Source of the DNA: Isoetes taiwanensis
Taxonomy: Eukaryota > Streptophyta > Lycopodiopsida > Isoetales > Isoetaceae
Reading direction: 5' to 3'
Length of the DNA stretch: 64,000 nucleotides
Assembly: GCA_021234155.1 (NCBI GenBank)
Contig: JAJEKV010000532.1
Coordinates: 91,958 to 155,957 of the forward strand
The translations under genes were made by a program, and so were the position numbers. Below are positions 1 to 11,699 of the stretch, piece after piece; positions within the stretch are counted from its first letter, which is position 1, and every line of letters begins with the position of its first letter. The notes beneath the pieces were generated by a model. The model did no database searches, was not told where the DNA came from, and saw nothing but the letters and a program-made list of their open reading frames with translations.

Positions 1-53
1 TCACTAATTCCAACATACTTTGTGTCCGATTGATGAATGGATGGGAATGCATA

Positions 54-173
54 GCGAGATGGTTGTCATGCTGTGACAAGGACAAAATAGATTATATTTT
101 GTGTTTCTTATCAGCGAGATGGTTGTCATGTTGTGACAAGGACAAAATAGATTATATTTTGTATTTCTTATCT
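54..173. repeat. 60-bp tandem duplication
   Basis: Two head-to-tail copies of a 60-bp unit starting GCGAGATGGTTGTCATG and ending near TTTCTTATC. The copies (54-113 and 114-173) differ at only a few bases, so the duplication is recent. No coding meaning is seen. Confidence 0.9.
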
Positions 174-3100
174 GCTTTGTAGGGATGGAGGAGTTTGACT
201 TTAAGGACCTGGCATTAAGAAAACGACACCCTATGTTCATAGTATTTACATGGCTTCACACAATCCAAGAAACACCTAGTACGAAACAACAAAAACCATG
301 AAAATATAATTCTCTGGGCATTGAAGGAAACCCCTCGTGCGCAGCACCTTGTTTTTATTGTAAAAACAACTTTTGAAAGCATTTATTTTATAAAACCACA
401 TGTAGGTTTTATGTAAAACAATAGTAAAAAATAGCAGCTATATTTTATAAATCACATTTTTTCTTAAAACCACATATCATTTATTGAGAAAACCAACACT
501 TGAAAACAACGTAGTTATAAAAAAGCATCTAAATTACATTAACATTCTCTTTTCCAATGGCAAGGTTCGCAGAAGGGAATGATAAGACAAATCCTACCAA
601 GATATATGCTGGAAACAATCAACTACTATTTGTTTGATAAAAATCAATCTTATATACAATGGAACCCTTGGTAATATCCATATGCTAGGCTTATGCCAAG
701 CTTACTTAAGTTTTTCTCTGGATAAATGCAATAGTCAAGCAAAAGCATACTTCACGCAGAGCAATTTGCAAAACAACGATTGGAGATCAAAAGGAAGTAG
801 GTGGCTTTTACGGTACTTTTTTTCTTGCTTTGAGTAGTTTTTCTTTCATTTCAAATGCACACCTTCAATCTTTGTAAGCACTGTTGTTAATTTGTGTTTG
901 AGTTCCAGGTGTTTTGTCCGTCAAGGACGTGGAAGTGTTTAAAGGAGACGATGGAACTTTCTCTTTGCTAAATATTGTCTTTGTTTTATGGGACATATAT
1001 TTGGAAGCAACTTCGGTTTGATTTGGGAATGGGATAAGTAATTCTTCCCTTAAGAACATTGTAAGTTATATACTCAACGTCATATTCGTTGCAAATGTCC
1101 TCCCTCTTGATGTATAAGTGCTTGTGGTATTAATAGCCTTGCCAACTAAAATAAGGTGCCACATTTTTGCAAATGGCCAAAGCAAGTTTGACTGTTTTGC
1201 TTACTAGACAAATAGTGGAACATGATGCCATTTATGCCCTAATCCACCACGCAACAAATTTACCCTTTGCTTCTAAAAATGCTTTGAAATAGTATTTAGT
1301 TATTTGCATGCATCGGATATTAAACTTTGGAGTGTGACCATAAATTGAGCTTTTTAGGAAGATTTACGGAAAAAAAGCGAAAAGAAAGGTCTATTAGATG
1401 TTTCATTTGACAAAGCTAACCTATAACAAGAACTTGGTTTCCAAAGGCGTTGTAAAATATCTCTAAAACCCTAAAAAAGATTGCTATTATATGGTATATG
1501 GTGGTCTTTTACGCCAACGTGCTTTTATCAAATTCATTGGTTATGGCATTGTTTTGGTTCATTATCATGTCATGGCTATCTATGAGATTGCCATATGATT
1601 TTGCTTGAAGGATTCCATTGTTCCCTACTATGGCACAAGTCGATTATAGCTCTAAATCTCCTCCAGTACCATTATTATAGAAAAGATGTATTTTTATTCT
1701 TCTTTGCAAGCTTATTGAGATAATCAATGCGTGTAGATCATATTTCTTATTTGTTGTCCATCATTTCAGGCTTTTTCAGTTGTCTTCTAATATGGATGAT
1801 TCTTAGTTCCTCGGATCTCTGAGGGCAATTGCTTGTGCGATTCTTTATATCCATGAACTTTTGAGCAATGCTTGGCTGGATCTTCCATATTTTATACATG
1901 AACTTTTTCGAATGGGGCATTGTAAACATTATGTCCTCTGTAGTGCATAAGAAATCTAGCAGGCCTTGAAGCAAAGCAACTCTTTTTTCTTTTCTTTGGA
2001 CCATATATCCTCTATAGAGAAGTCATAAGTTGTCTTTTCCATGCTTTTGCAGGTGCAAAAGAATTACCACATTTTGGATGCTTTCAAGATGAAGAACAAC
2101 ATTATGATGCTAAAGAATGTGAACAAAGTAGAAAAACAAGATTGGCTTAGGAAACATTTTGAAAGCACGCGTGATATAGACTCCGGTTGCCATAGGGTAA
2201 AGATAAGATTGGGTTCTTGACTCCATTTGCCATAGGGTAAAGATAAAGATTAGGTTCTTTTGAATTGTCAATGCCTTTGGGTATATTAGAATAATAATTT
2301 TGTTTTGTCTTTTCATAGCCAAATGGAGTTTCAAAAAAGTATCGTCGAGCAATTTAGGGCTTTTCTTTGCTAAAGGATTGTCTTAGGAAGATATGGTAAT
2401 TCTCTTTGGTAATTCTTCAATCCGTTTTTCTTTTGGATAAATTGAAGAAGGTACCAACAAACAATCTTGAATTGGCTTTTCAAGGTATCCTTTTTTGTTA
2501 TGTATTATTACTACATTTATTGGAAGTTTGGGCAGCAAGAAGTTCTTCAATGTATCTTTGAAGTTTTCAAATGTATCTTCGCTTGGAGTAGAAATCAAGT
2601 ATATAAATGATGTTGTAACTTCCTGGAATGGCACATTTAAAGTTTGAAGCAAAAGATATGAAGAGGTTTAAAACTTCCAGTTCTCAGCGATGTGAACTAT
2701 CACAAATGAATGAGTATTTCTACATATAGCCGCTCTACATCTCTACCTGCTCTGCATTGCAATGGTGCTTCATTGAAGTTGTCAAGGTGGTTATTTATCA
2801 TAAGGTGAACTATTTATGAAATTCAAAGCAAGAGCATTAAGTTGCTTGCACTTCGTAAGAACATGATTTGTTATAAGAAGGTACCAAAACAGATAGATAG
2901 ACAGATACATACGACCCAAGTATATGACTATAAAATTTTCTAATTACTGGTTTAGAACTTGCAAAAATAGCAAAACAGCTGAAGCTATCTAAGATTCAAA
3001 AATTGTTAGTCTTTTCTCATCTTGAAGTGGCAAATCAAGTTATTGCAACATGTACACAAAGTCTAGCCCATGACATTCATTTTTTTCTATCCATTGGGAA

Positions 3101-4420
3101 TGCAAGCAAAATCCTTTATGGAAAGTATGACAATGATGATTTGGAGACACGTATATCTATGATTGTACATATAGAAAACAATTATGACATGTGCTCTCAC
3201 CATTAGTTATTCAATTTCTTAATACAAATTCCCTATCTTTTCATCCCTCATTCACATTGATAGAAAAAATGGCCCATTGATTGCCACACTTGGCAAAACC
3301 CTCATTGAAAATAGGTTCAATACATCTAAATACTATTAAAAATAAAGGCTTGATGACTCTGTGCTATTTGTAATGCAATCAACATCTAAACTTGCCTAAT
3401 GCAATCAACATCGGAACGTTGTAATATAGAATTTATAAGCATCATAGTACACGCATACATCCACATTTAATGTGTAGATATAGATGACCACCTTAGTTAA
3501 CACACACAACTACTAATGGTCGGCATGTAGGAGCACACATTGCTCTGACCATTGATTCCATAACAACATTTCATTCTTTAATGTCTAATTAAAGTCATCT
3601 AATTTACAAAGAGCATATACAAAGTCCATTTTTACACATACCCCTACACTACAAGTTATTAGTCTTATATCAAAATCTTATATAGACATGCACCATATGT
3701 ATGGCCAACGAAGACTCATATAAGGGAGGGTGGCCATCAATGGCTCACTTAAGGGAAAAACTATCTGAATGCCTATATTAATGTGCTCTAGCATGTGAAC
3801 TAACATCACCATTAAAAAAAAATGAATAAATGGATCAACCAGGCAGAAGTAACAATGGCTGAAAGTCATGGGGTCTGAGTACCCATATGGGCATAGCTGT
3901 TCCTAAATGGTTCATCGAACATGAACTGCCCATGATCCCATGACAGTCCTATACAACACCTGTAACTGATATGCAGCATGTCTTAAGTGGCTTGAGTGAT
4001 ATCTTAAATGGCCCATTGGTTCAATATAATAGATCACCTGCTGTCGTTAATGGACCATAATAGCTACTTAAATAGAGCACATGCCATCTTTAATGGATCA
4101 TACAGCAGCTCGAATGGACATTCTATAAACCTGCATGGAACATCAACACGCCTACTTAGACCTTTTAAACACCAAAATAGAGCATTACTAGACCTGAAAT
4201 GGAGCGTATTACTTTACCTTATTTGTCCAGCTACTCTCCACATTGGTGCAGCTAACACACCTATAACATATCATTTAAAAACCTGCATGGATCATCAACA
4301 ATACTAAGACTAGATATACACCGAGATGGATCACTCAATACGCCTACTTAAATCATCTAAATACTGAAATGGACCAAATGCAAAACTGTTATTGGTCAAC
4401 TATTTACCTTGTTTGTTCAT
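174..4420. other. Anonymous intergenic DNA
   Basis: About 4.2 kb of AT-rich sequence with only short open frames on both strands. Three consecutive minus-strand frames between 2,652 and 1,747 (89, 80 and 85 codons) might be remnants of one decayed coding region, but I recognise no motif. I see no tRNA or rRNA and no convincing gene. Confidence 0.6.
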
Positions 4421-4610
4421 CTAATCTTCATATTGGTGCAGCCAAACACCTCAAAGGATCAAGACCTAACCCGCATAAGTTAGTAATAAAAATCCTCAAA
4501 AGGCAGTTAGGGAATCTAATCTTCATATTGGTGCAGCCAAACACCTCAAAGGATCAGCACCTAACCTGCATAAGTTAGTAATAAAATCCTCAAAAGGCCA
4601 GTTAGGGAAT
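4421..4610. repeat. ~94-bp tandem duplication
   Basis: Two consecutive copies of a unit starting CTAATCTTCATATTGGTGCA, at about 4,421 and 4,515. The second carries small substitutions and indels. A looser third relative of the same words (CTACTCTCCACATTGGTGCA) is near 4,231. Confidence 0.85.
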
Positions 4611-4692
4611 TGAACCCTAAACCAGCAAACTTGCTGGCAACCATTCTAGGCCACCTGCACACAAGCCAAGCAAACAATTTACATCAGTAGCA

Positions 4693-4750
4693 TTGTTGAG
4701 ATGATCATGTAATCACATAGCCCCTTGTGATTTCATGATCATCTCAACAA
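4693..4750. repeat. Tight inverted repeat (58-nt hairpin)
   Basis: TTGTTGAGATGATCATG pairs exactly with CATGATCATCTCAACAA (17 bp). After a one-base mismatch, AATCACA pairs with TGTGATT, leaving a loop of about eight bases. It could be a degenerate MITE, a small-RNA precursor-like foldback, or chance. No flanking target duplication was identified. Confidence 0.75.
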
Positions 4751-5025
4751 CTAAAATAAAGCAAGAAACAAATTAGAAAGATTAACCCGGATTACAAGCA
4801 CGCCAATAAAGTGTGGACTCTTTGCAAACAAACTACAAAATAAGAAGAGTGATATTGATCTTCCATGCACAATACAAAAAGAATTTCGCCAAGAATTCTG
4901 GAATTTCAAATATCAAACTGTAGTTTCATAAATTTTAACTTAAAAAAACAACAGTTCATATCTCACATAACATTTTTAAAGCACCTTAAATTCCAAGACT
5001 CTCCAAGTGATCTTTTGACTTCTTT

Positions 5026-5588
5026 CATTAGAGGTAATTTGAGATCTCATTTTGTCCCATTAAGGGATGCTTAAAAGCCACATTAGCTTTTAAACCTGTC
5101 CAATAAGAGAAGAGCTCCAAGTGTATTTTATTCAAAGATTATGTGGCAAAGCCAAGAATTAATGCGGTTCTAACTAACTTTTTGCGGTGTCATTTTTCTA
5201 CTATAACTTTTGATCAAAAACTCGATTCGAACACTATTTGTGGCAATGGATTCGATCTCCTCAAGATCTTTCTAATGACAACCATTATTTATATCTTTTG
5301 GGATGTAAATATATAAGAAAAGAGCAAAAAAACATATTTTTAAGGTTAACACATATGGCTTGTATTGAATTACATCATAACCATATATCACTTGAAAGAT
5401 CTTTTCATTCCGCAGATCTAATGCAACAAACGCCGCAAACATTTTCATGAGTAGATCAAAAGTTATAGGGAAAAAACAACGGCAATGAAGTTGTTAATCT
5501 TTGCATTAATTGCAGCTTTGATGTAGAGTACTCATTCTATTGGAGGATTCTTATGGGGACAAAAGGAGATCTCAAATTACCTCTAATG
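5026..5588. mobile_element. Foldback / MITE-like element with long imperfect inverted arms
   Basis: The ends are inverted repeats: CATTAGAGGTAATTTGAGAT at 5,026 and its reverse complement ending at 5,588, with similarity continuing through TTTTGTCCC. Further in, matching blocks such as CTATAACTTTTGATC occur in inverted orientation in both arms, so most of the 563 bp can fold back. No transposase is encoded. This is expected for a non-autonomous foldback or MITE-type DNA transposon. I could not identify a target-site duplication, so the superfamily is open. Confidence 0.7.
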
Positions 5589-5682
5589 CCCTCAGACAGA
5601 TCATCCAATGTCTTGGTTTTCTTTGCGAACAAAGGAGAATTGATGTCTCTCGCCATGATAACCATTAGGTTCTGTCCAATAC

Positions 5683-6404
5683 TGATATGAAGCAGGCTAG
5701 GGGTTTATCCAAAATCAAAATGGCTAAGGCAATTCAGGGGCGATAATATTCCAAGGACTTTGACAAAGGGAATATGTGTTTATAAACAACCATTACAAAT
5801 ATGGACAAAAGGGCTTTTACAAATGCAACATATGTTAACATAAAAAAGATGGGGTCGTGAATAAAAGAAAAAGGGGAATTGCATCGAACACTTGGTCTTA
5901 TTGCCGCTATTTTCAAGCATAAAAGGTCGGAGACGAGAATAGCTGAAGAAATGCCTTTTACGGAAGAGAAAAGGCCCGATTTGGGTTTAAAAGGAGACGT
6001 CGGCATCGATTTAGAGATCGTAGAAGACCCCGCCTTCAAATCCGGACACCAGCAAGAACCCGTTTTTTAGCCTCTGCCTCGATTCAACTTGTAAGGGTCA
6101 GAGACGATCGAATCTTTTTTGAAGCTCCTCGGCTTAAGTCTTTAGTTGATGTAAATCGGATTAGCCTGGTGCTTAAGGAAGATAAGCCCCGATCTAATCC
6201 TTTATTGTGAGCCCCTTTAGAATTGGCCTTAGTCTTGGATCGGTTGGATTGGGTAAGGCTAACGCTTCATTTCCTATTGTGGAAATTTCGTATTCTTGCT
6301 CATGTGTTGAGCAAATCCATAAATTTATCCTAAGTCTTAATTCTTGGCCTGTTCTTGTTGTTTCCTGTTGACGGATTTAAGCTATAACCCTTTGAGTTGT
6401 ATCA
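5683..6404 (+). repeat. Left (5') LTR of the gag-only element
   Basis: A 722-bp LTR that begins TGATAT and ends TATCA, forming the short inverted ends usual for LTRs. It aligns along its whole length with 10,651-11,378. Differences are clustered rather than scattered, many at CAG/CTG/CCG words. Confidence 0.88.
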
Positions 6405-6407
6405 AAG

Positions 6408-6421
6408 TGGTATCGTGAGCC
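6408..6421 (+). promoter_or_regulatory. Primer-binding site, initiator-Met tRNA type
   Basis: Three bases after the left LTR the sequence reads TGGTATCGTGAGCC. The canonical plant initiator-Met PBS is TGGTATCAGAGCC, so this differs only where CAG has become CGTG. Its position and match set the orientation of the element as plus. Confidence 0.8.
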
Positions 6422-8909
6422 TATCGATCCACGTGCACTGATTAATGGCCCAAAACCGTTTTAACATCTCGAGAAGTGATATCAGCAAGTTTTAGCCAAT
6501 GCTAGTTACATTCGTCCCAAATAGCATTGCCTACACCGCTAATCGGCGGAATATGAAAAGCGATTGATAGATTGGCTATTCATCAAGACCGTTTCTTACC
6601 GGATATTCCCAGCCCGACCACCTCGCGAATGATCCTCCACCAGAATCCTCCACCCAATATGTAGCATAATAACGGGGGTTTTTTTTTGTGTTTTTTTATG
6701 CGCTTTTCATAAAGGTTTTCCTAAGATTTCATGGCGATTCGAATGGATGTACTAATCATTACATCTAGAGTGCACCATTTCTTAGTCGATTGATTTAGCT
6801 TTTTTTTTTTCAATGGTTCAACATCAAGGGCTCACAACAAAAGCCCTCTTTTATTTTAGGGGATGAACATGCAAGCCTCTAGATAGCATTTCGGGGCATT
6901 CTTGCAAAAAAATTAATGTTCTTGTGATCGAGTGGAAACAGATTTGGAGTGGAAGCGTATTTGAACAAGCATTTCATTTGGTTTGTATGTGCGTAACGTA
7001 AGAGCGTGAAAAGCTTTAGTGCTTTAGTCTGCGAGGATGATCGGCCGGATGCTTGCTTCACCGGTTTGTGCTACATATTCAAAGTTTCCATGGCATGGTG
7101 CGTGTTGATATTCTTTTTGAGTGTGTTGATATTTAGCATGCTAAAGTCGAGATGGAGACAGATCTTGCGTTGAAACCCACGGGCCTAAACTGGAGCCATG
7201 AGTTTACATTGTTCACTTTTTCCTCGCAAAACCCTGCGCAACCCGTGGTCTTGAGTGAGATTCGCCCAATCCAATGGGTTTTGCATCCATTTTTGTAACC
7301 TCGCCATGTTCGAATGCCGAAACCCTAAAGTTGTGCCGCCATAGCCGGATCTCCTCGCCTTTTTCCTCGCAAAACCCTCCCAAACATGTGTCTTCTCAAC
7401 ATCTAGGAACAGCATAGTTAGATTCGCCAAATCCGATTGGTTTTGCATCCGTTTTGATAAGCTCCCATGATCGAATCGCGTAAAACCCTAAAGTAGCCCT
7501 AATATCGGCTCCGCCCGAAAATCCCATGGTTGGACACAAAAGAGCATGGTGTGCAAATGTTTGTTATGGTTATGAAATGCGGGGAGTTTCTATGCAGCTT
7601 CAAAATAGATATCAAAGGCGGCAGCTTACACAAGTTAAGGCTTTGAAAGGCCGGAAGGATGGATGTTGTTTGGGGAGAAACAACAGTATGAAGGGTCGGA
7701 TTATGGCTGCTCTACCCTCTAATTTTCGTTTCTGAGGATTCCAATTCTTTATTGGCTTTAAGCTGCGACCGGAATAGTAATGCAGACGACGACTCGAATG
7801 GCGGATGGGTGTCCGTGGGCTTGCTGCTATTATAATGGCGGTTGGTAATTTCATTAACACAATGGCCCGCGATGCAGAGAGGAGGAAAGGAAAGGAAACC
7901 ATATCACAGCTTGTCTTCAAAGTAGCAAGGACCACGCCAATTTTGTAAAGCTTTTATTTAAGCATGAGAGCTTGCATTAAGTTGCTCTGAGCTTCCACTA
8001 AGTTGTCAGTTAGTTGAGTTTTCGTCTTTGATCGGCATTCGGAGTCGGTTGTTCTTTGCATCAAACACAGATAGGCGGTCTTGATTTCTCGACCGATGAA
8101 TCCGGAGGCCTGTCTAGTTTTGTTAAAAGCCCGCAAGGAAGAGTCAAGACATGTCTATAGTAGTACAAATAATATCATGAGATGAGGACAAAAGAAAGAA
8201 AAGCATCGATGAAACTAGCAAGGACCTCACCGTTCTCTGCAACCTTTATTCAAAGATGTGGCATGTTGGGGTTAGTAGGCATTGCCCTTGCTTTGGGGAT
8301 GACGGATTTTTGGTTCATTGAGAAGGCGAGTATGACCTTTACTAAATATGCAATGTTTATTGATAAACACACCGAAATGAAAAGATAAGGATGGTAGGAC
8401 AAGGATAAACATGTGGTTGTTTTGCTTCCAAGGAAGTCAGGATTAGAGAGTAATTGATTATGAATGTATCAAGTTTAGATTGAACATAACGGGTCATTTA
8501 AAGTTTCTAGAGCTAGGTGCACTGTGAGGCACATCGTCATCTAATTAGCTACCCCGGGCCAAGTTCTTTGGGTTGGATTTTTCCTACCATCAACTGCAGA
8601 TACATGATTTCAAAACAGGTTTGAATATGACATTCTTATCAAATGCATAGTATAGGGTATACATTGTGCTTATGAGCATCTCTTGCTTGTCAATATGTTT
8701 CAATATCTATCTACCATCATGCTAATGCTAGATATTATGTTACTTCAGATTATTTTTACCATTACGTATTACATATTGCTAGATGTTTTACGTATGTTTG
8801 TTTTAGGGTCCGAAGGGCCCAAATTTTTTAGTACAATAACCAACACATAACTACCATTGACATTAATTAACACAACCATTGGGTCCAACATTTAAATTAA
8901 AATCCCCTT
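6422..8909 (+). other. Non-coding leader of the gag-only element
   Basis: Long internal stretch without a recognisable domain. At about 7,200-7,510 there is a degenerate tandem structure in which TTTTTCCTCGCAAAACCCT and GGTTTTGCATCC recur at a spacing of roughly 150-160 bp. The open frames here are short and on both strands, with no conserved motif. Confidence 0.6.
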
Positions 8910-9202
8910 AAACCCCTTTGGTTTGGGTGCATATTCACCGCGGGGGTGGCGTAGGGCACCCGAGAGCCCTCATAATTGTATTTTGCACGCATTTAAATCA
9001 ACACCATATAGTATTCCCGCTTTGAAATCTTATAGTATTTTGCGAATCTTGTTATACAAGATAGCAAATTTTGTACTTGCATACCCACAAAGCGAGGAAC
9101 TTTACGCGGTGTAGATTAAGGAATAAGGTGAATATGCCTATCCAACGACTCTGGTTGCGGAGTCACCCCCGTGTGAATATGCACCCAAACCAAAGGGGGT
9201 TT
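8910..9202. mobile_element. MITE with ~35-bp terminal inverted repeats
   Basis: The left end AAACCCCTTTGGTTTGGGTG, continuing CATATTCACC, is mirrored at 9,165-9,202 with a one-base length difference in the C run. The 293-bp length, lack of coding potential and good inverted ends fit a MITE. It sits directly upstream of the gag remnant, so it inserted after the LTR element. I could not settle a target-site duplication. Confidence 0.78.
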
Positions 9203-9329
9203 CGTGAAATGGTTGGAGAAAGTAGATGTGCCTACTTTTTAAAGGAAGAAGATCACGAGGCCAATCAAAGTAGTCAGTTTCTTAAGTCATTGGGAAAAAT
9301 TCTTTGACCGTGCAAAGCAACCGACGTGG

Positions 9330-9978
9330 AAAAACCGCAGCTATGGATAGCTATTTGAAAAGATAAGAAAGCCCAAGCCCGGTGGCAAGGTCGGCGAGAG
9401 TGTGATCCTAAGATAGACACATGGGAAAGATTCAAGAAAGCATTTGAATCGCAATACCTTCCTTCTAATTATCAAAGTGAGTTAAGAAGAGCATGGGATC
9501 AATCAAAACAAAGAAGACACGGGAAACAATCGGTCTTACACCTCGAAATTTATCCATTTGGCTGCTTTAATAAGGAACCTAGATGGGGATGAACTCCCTA
9601 CGAAAAAAATATGTTAATGGGTGTAAGGATGATATATAATGCGAGTAATTGGAGATCCTAAATTCGAAAAGATTTAGATGGGGCTATAAAGATGGCATCC
9701 GCGGATGAGCGGAAGTTGGATCCCAAAACACGAAAAGTTAGATATTTGGGACGAGGTAACCTCTGACGAAGAGAGTAAGAAGAAAGAGAAGAAGAATGGG
9801 AATAAAGATTCGATAGGCAGTCAAAAGAAAAAAGATACAACGGGAAGTAAATGGAGAGAACAATGGGTCCGAAGAAGCTGACACCTCAATTAAGAAGAAT
9901 GAACCAAAAAGAGGATGCTTTAGATGTGGAGGAAAGCATTTTATTAAGAACTGTCCTTTTGGAGAAGGGGTATTATAA
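9330..9978 (+). pseudogene. Ty3-type retrotransposon gag (capsid plus zinc knuckle), frameshifted
   Basis: Reading across frames gives a recognisable Retrotrans_gag core: a WW/R segment, then DPKIDTWERFKKAFESQYLP, SNYQSELRRAWDQ, a NLDGDELPTKK segment, and GAIKMASADERK. It ends in a nucleocapsid-like knuckle CFRCGGKHFIKNC at about 9,920-9,958; this has CX2C and HX4C but one residue fewer than usual before the His. Capsid and knuckle are separated by several frameshifts and stops, so no single product can be made. No pol follows before the right LTR. The gag would have formed virus-like particles and bound the element RNA. Confidence 0.75.
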
Positions 9979-10650
9979 AAGTTGAACCTCCTAAATCCCA
10001 GATACAATTCGGATGCATGCTTTAGAGGCCTAAGCCCGTGGAGCCAATAGTCGGAGACCTCAAAGGCTGGGAGAAACCTCAAAGCGGGGAGAGGAGGCTA
10101 AGAAGAGTAAGCTTCCACCTAAGAGGGAGCGAGAAAAGCTGCCGCTAAGGAGAAGAGATGGCTCCAAATGGGAACTTTAGGATGAATATTTGGTGACTTC
10201 TCTTCCTGGAGAGGTTGCAGAAACTTTTGTAAGTGAAATTCTTTATTAGGTATAAAGAGTAGGATTTTCAAGTTGATTTTCTTTATTTGGCATAAGGAAT
10301 AGATATTTTGAATGTGTATACCATGGTAGATTAGCTACTACGATTGCAATGTAGCCAGCTTGAACATGGTATACTAGTTGAGAATGCCTCTTGAAGATTA
10401 GTGGTTGTGACTTGCAAAGACACCGGCTTGACAAGAGAGCATAAGATGTAATTCTTGGAAGATTAGTAATTGTGGATTGCAACACAATTGGCTTGACAAA
10501 TTACATCTGTACCTTGGAGGTAATGAGGGGTATTCGTGTACTTTGGTAGTACAAGAATATCCGTAACTATTTCGAGTTGTCAGCGGGGAATAAAGAAATC
10601 TCTACGGAATCTTGTTGATCGTAGGCGATCAACCTTGAGAAGGGATGGAT

Positions 10651-11378
10651 TGATATGAAGCAGACTAGGGGGAGCGATCCAAAATCAAAATGGCAAAGGC
10701 AATTCAAGGGGCGATAATATTCCAAGGACTTTGACAAGGGGAATATGTGTTTATAAACAACCATTACAAATATGGACAAAAGGGCTTTTACAAATGCAAC
10801 ATATGTTAACACAAAAAAAAAAGATGGGGTCGTGAATAAAAGAAAAAGGGGGAATTGCATCGAAACACTTGGCGCGCTGCTATTTTCGCGCACAAAAAGG
10901 TCGAAGACCAGAATAGCTGAAGAAATGCCTTTTACGGAAGAGAAAAGGCCCAATTTGGGTTTAAAAGGAGACGTCGGCATCGATTTAGAGATCAGAAAAC
11001 CCCTGCCTTCAAATCCGACACCAGCAACCCGGTTTTTAGCCTCTGCCTCCAGATTCAACTTGCAAGGGCTGTAGACAGATCCGAATCTGTTTTTGAAGCT
11101 CCCTGGCTTAAGTCTTTAGCTGATGTAAATCGGATTATCTGGTGCTTAAGGAAGATGAGCCCTGATCTAATCCTTTATTGTGAGCCCCTTTGGAATTGGC
11201 CTTAGTCTTGGATCCGGTTGGGCGGATAAACTGCTGCTTCATTTCCTATTGTGGAAATTTTATATTCTTGCTCATGTGTTGAGCGAATCCATAAATTTAT
11301 CCTAAGTCTTAATTCTTGGCCGTGTTCTTGTTGTTTCCCGTTGACCGGTTTAAGTCAGTAACCCTTTGAGTTGTATCA
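10651..11378 (+). repeat. Right (3') LTR of the gag-only element
   Basis: A 728-bp LTR with the same TGATAT start and TATCA end as the left copy. It is preceded by the purine tract GAGAAGGGATGGA, the presumed polypurine tract, and followed by ATTAC, the probable target duplication. It keeps words such as CTCCAGATTC where the left copy reads CTCGATTC. Confidence 0.88.
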
Positions 11379-11699
11379 ATTACTCACTTGGATTTCGAAT
11401 TCTACACCACCATCTTCCACTGCTACCTCAACATGCCTACATGCTCTTTTCCTGCAGTGCTCATTCCATGAACATTCATGGGTGTCTTCAATACTGCAAC
11501 CAATACATGGACCACTATCTTCCGGGTTCTGGCTATCCTGAAATACTGCCAATACTTGGTCCTGAGATTACGGTTGGTCTACATCCGGGTTCGAGGTATA
11601 ATTGGCAAGTCAATGGTTAAGTTCTTACCATCGGGTTCAATGGTCAAGTCAATGCATGCGCTGGCGTTTGATCTTTCTTTGCCGGTTGCAACACCATAA

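Larger units (their letters stand above)
5683..11378 (+). mobile_element. LTR retrotransposon, gag-only (non-autonomous), complete but decayed
   Basis: Two similar LTRs bound a 4.2-kb internal region. The first LTR is followed by a primer-binding-like site, and the second is preceded by a purine-rich tract (GAGAAGGGATGGA). The flanks AATAC (before) and ATTAC (after) are a probable 5-bp target duplication with one mismatch. The only coding trace is a Ty3-type gag at about 9.33-9.98 kb. No protease, reverse transcriptase, RNase H or integrase motif is visible. The arrangement matches plant elements described as terminal-repeat retrotransposons with only a GAG domain, which depend on an autonomous partner. 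The long leader (6.4-8.9 kb) is non-coding. Confidence 0.82.

Noticed and set aside
1747-2652. Three consecutive minus-strand frames that might be one decayed protein
   Set aside because: The composition is mildly protein-like, but no domain or catalytic motif could be recognised, so they are mentioned only within the intergenic entry.
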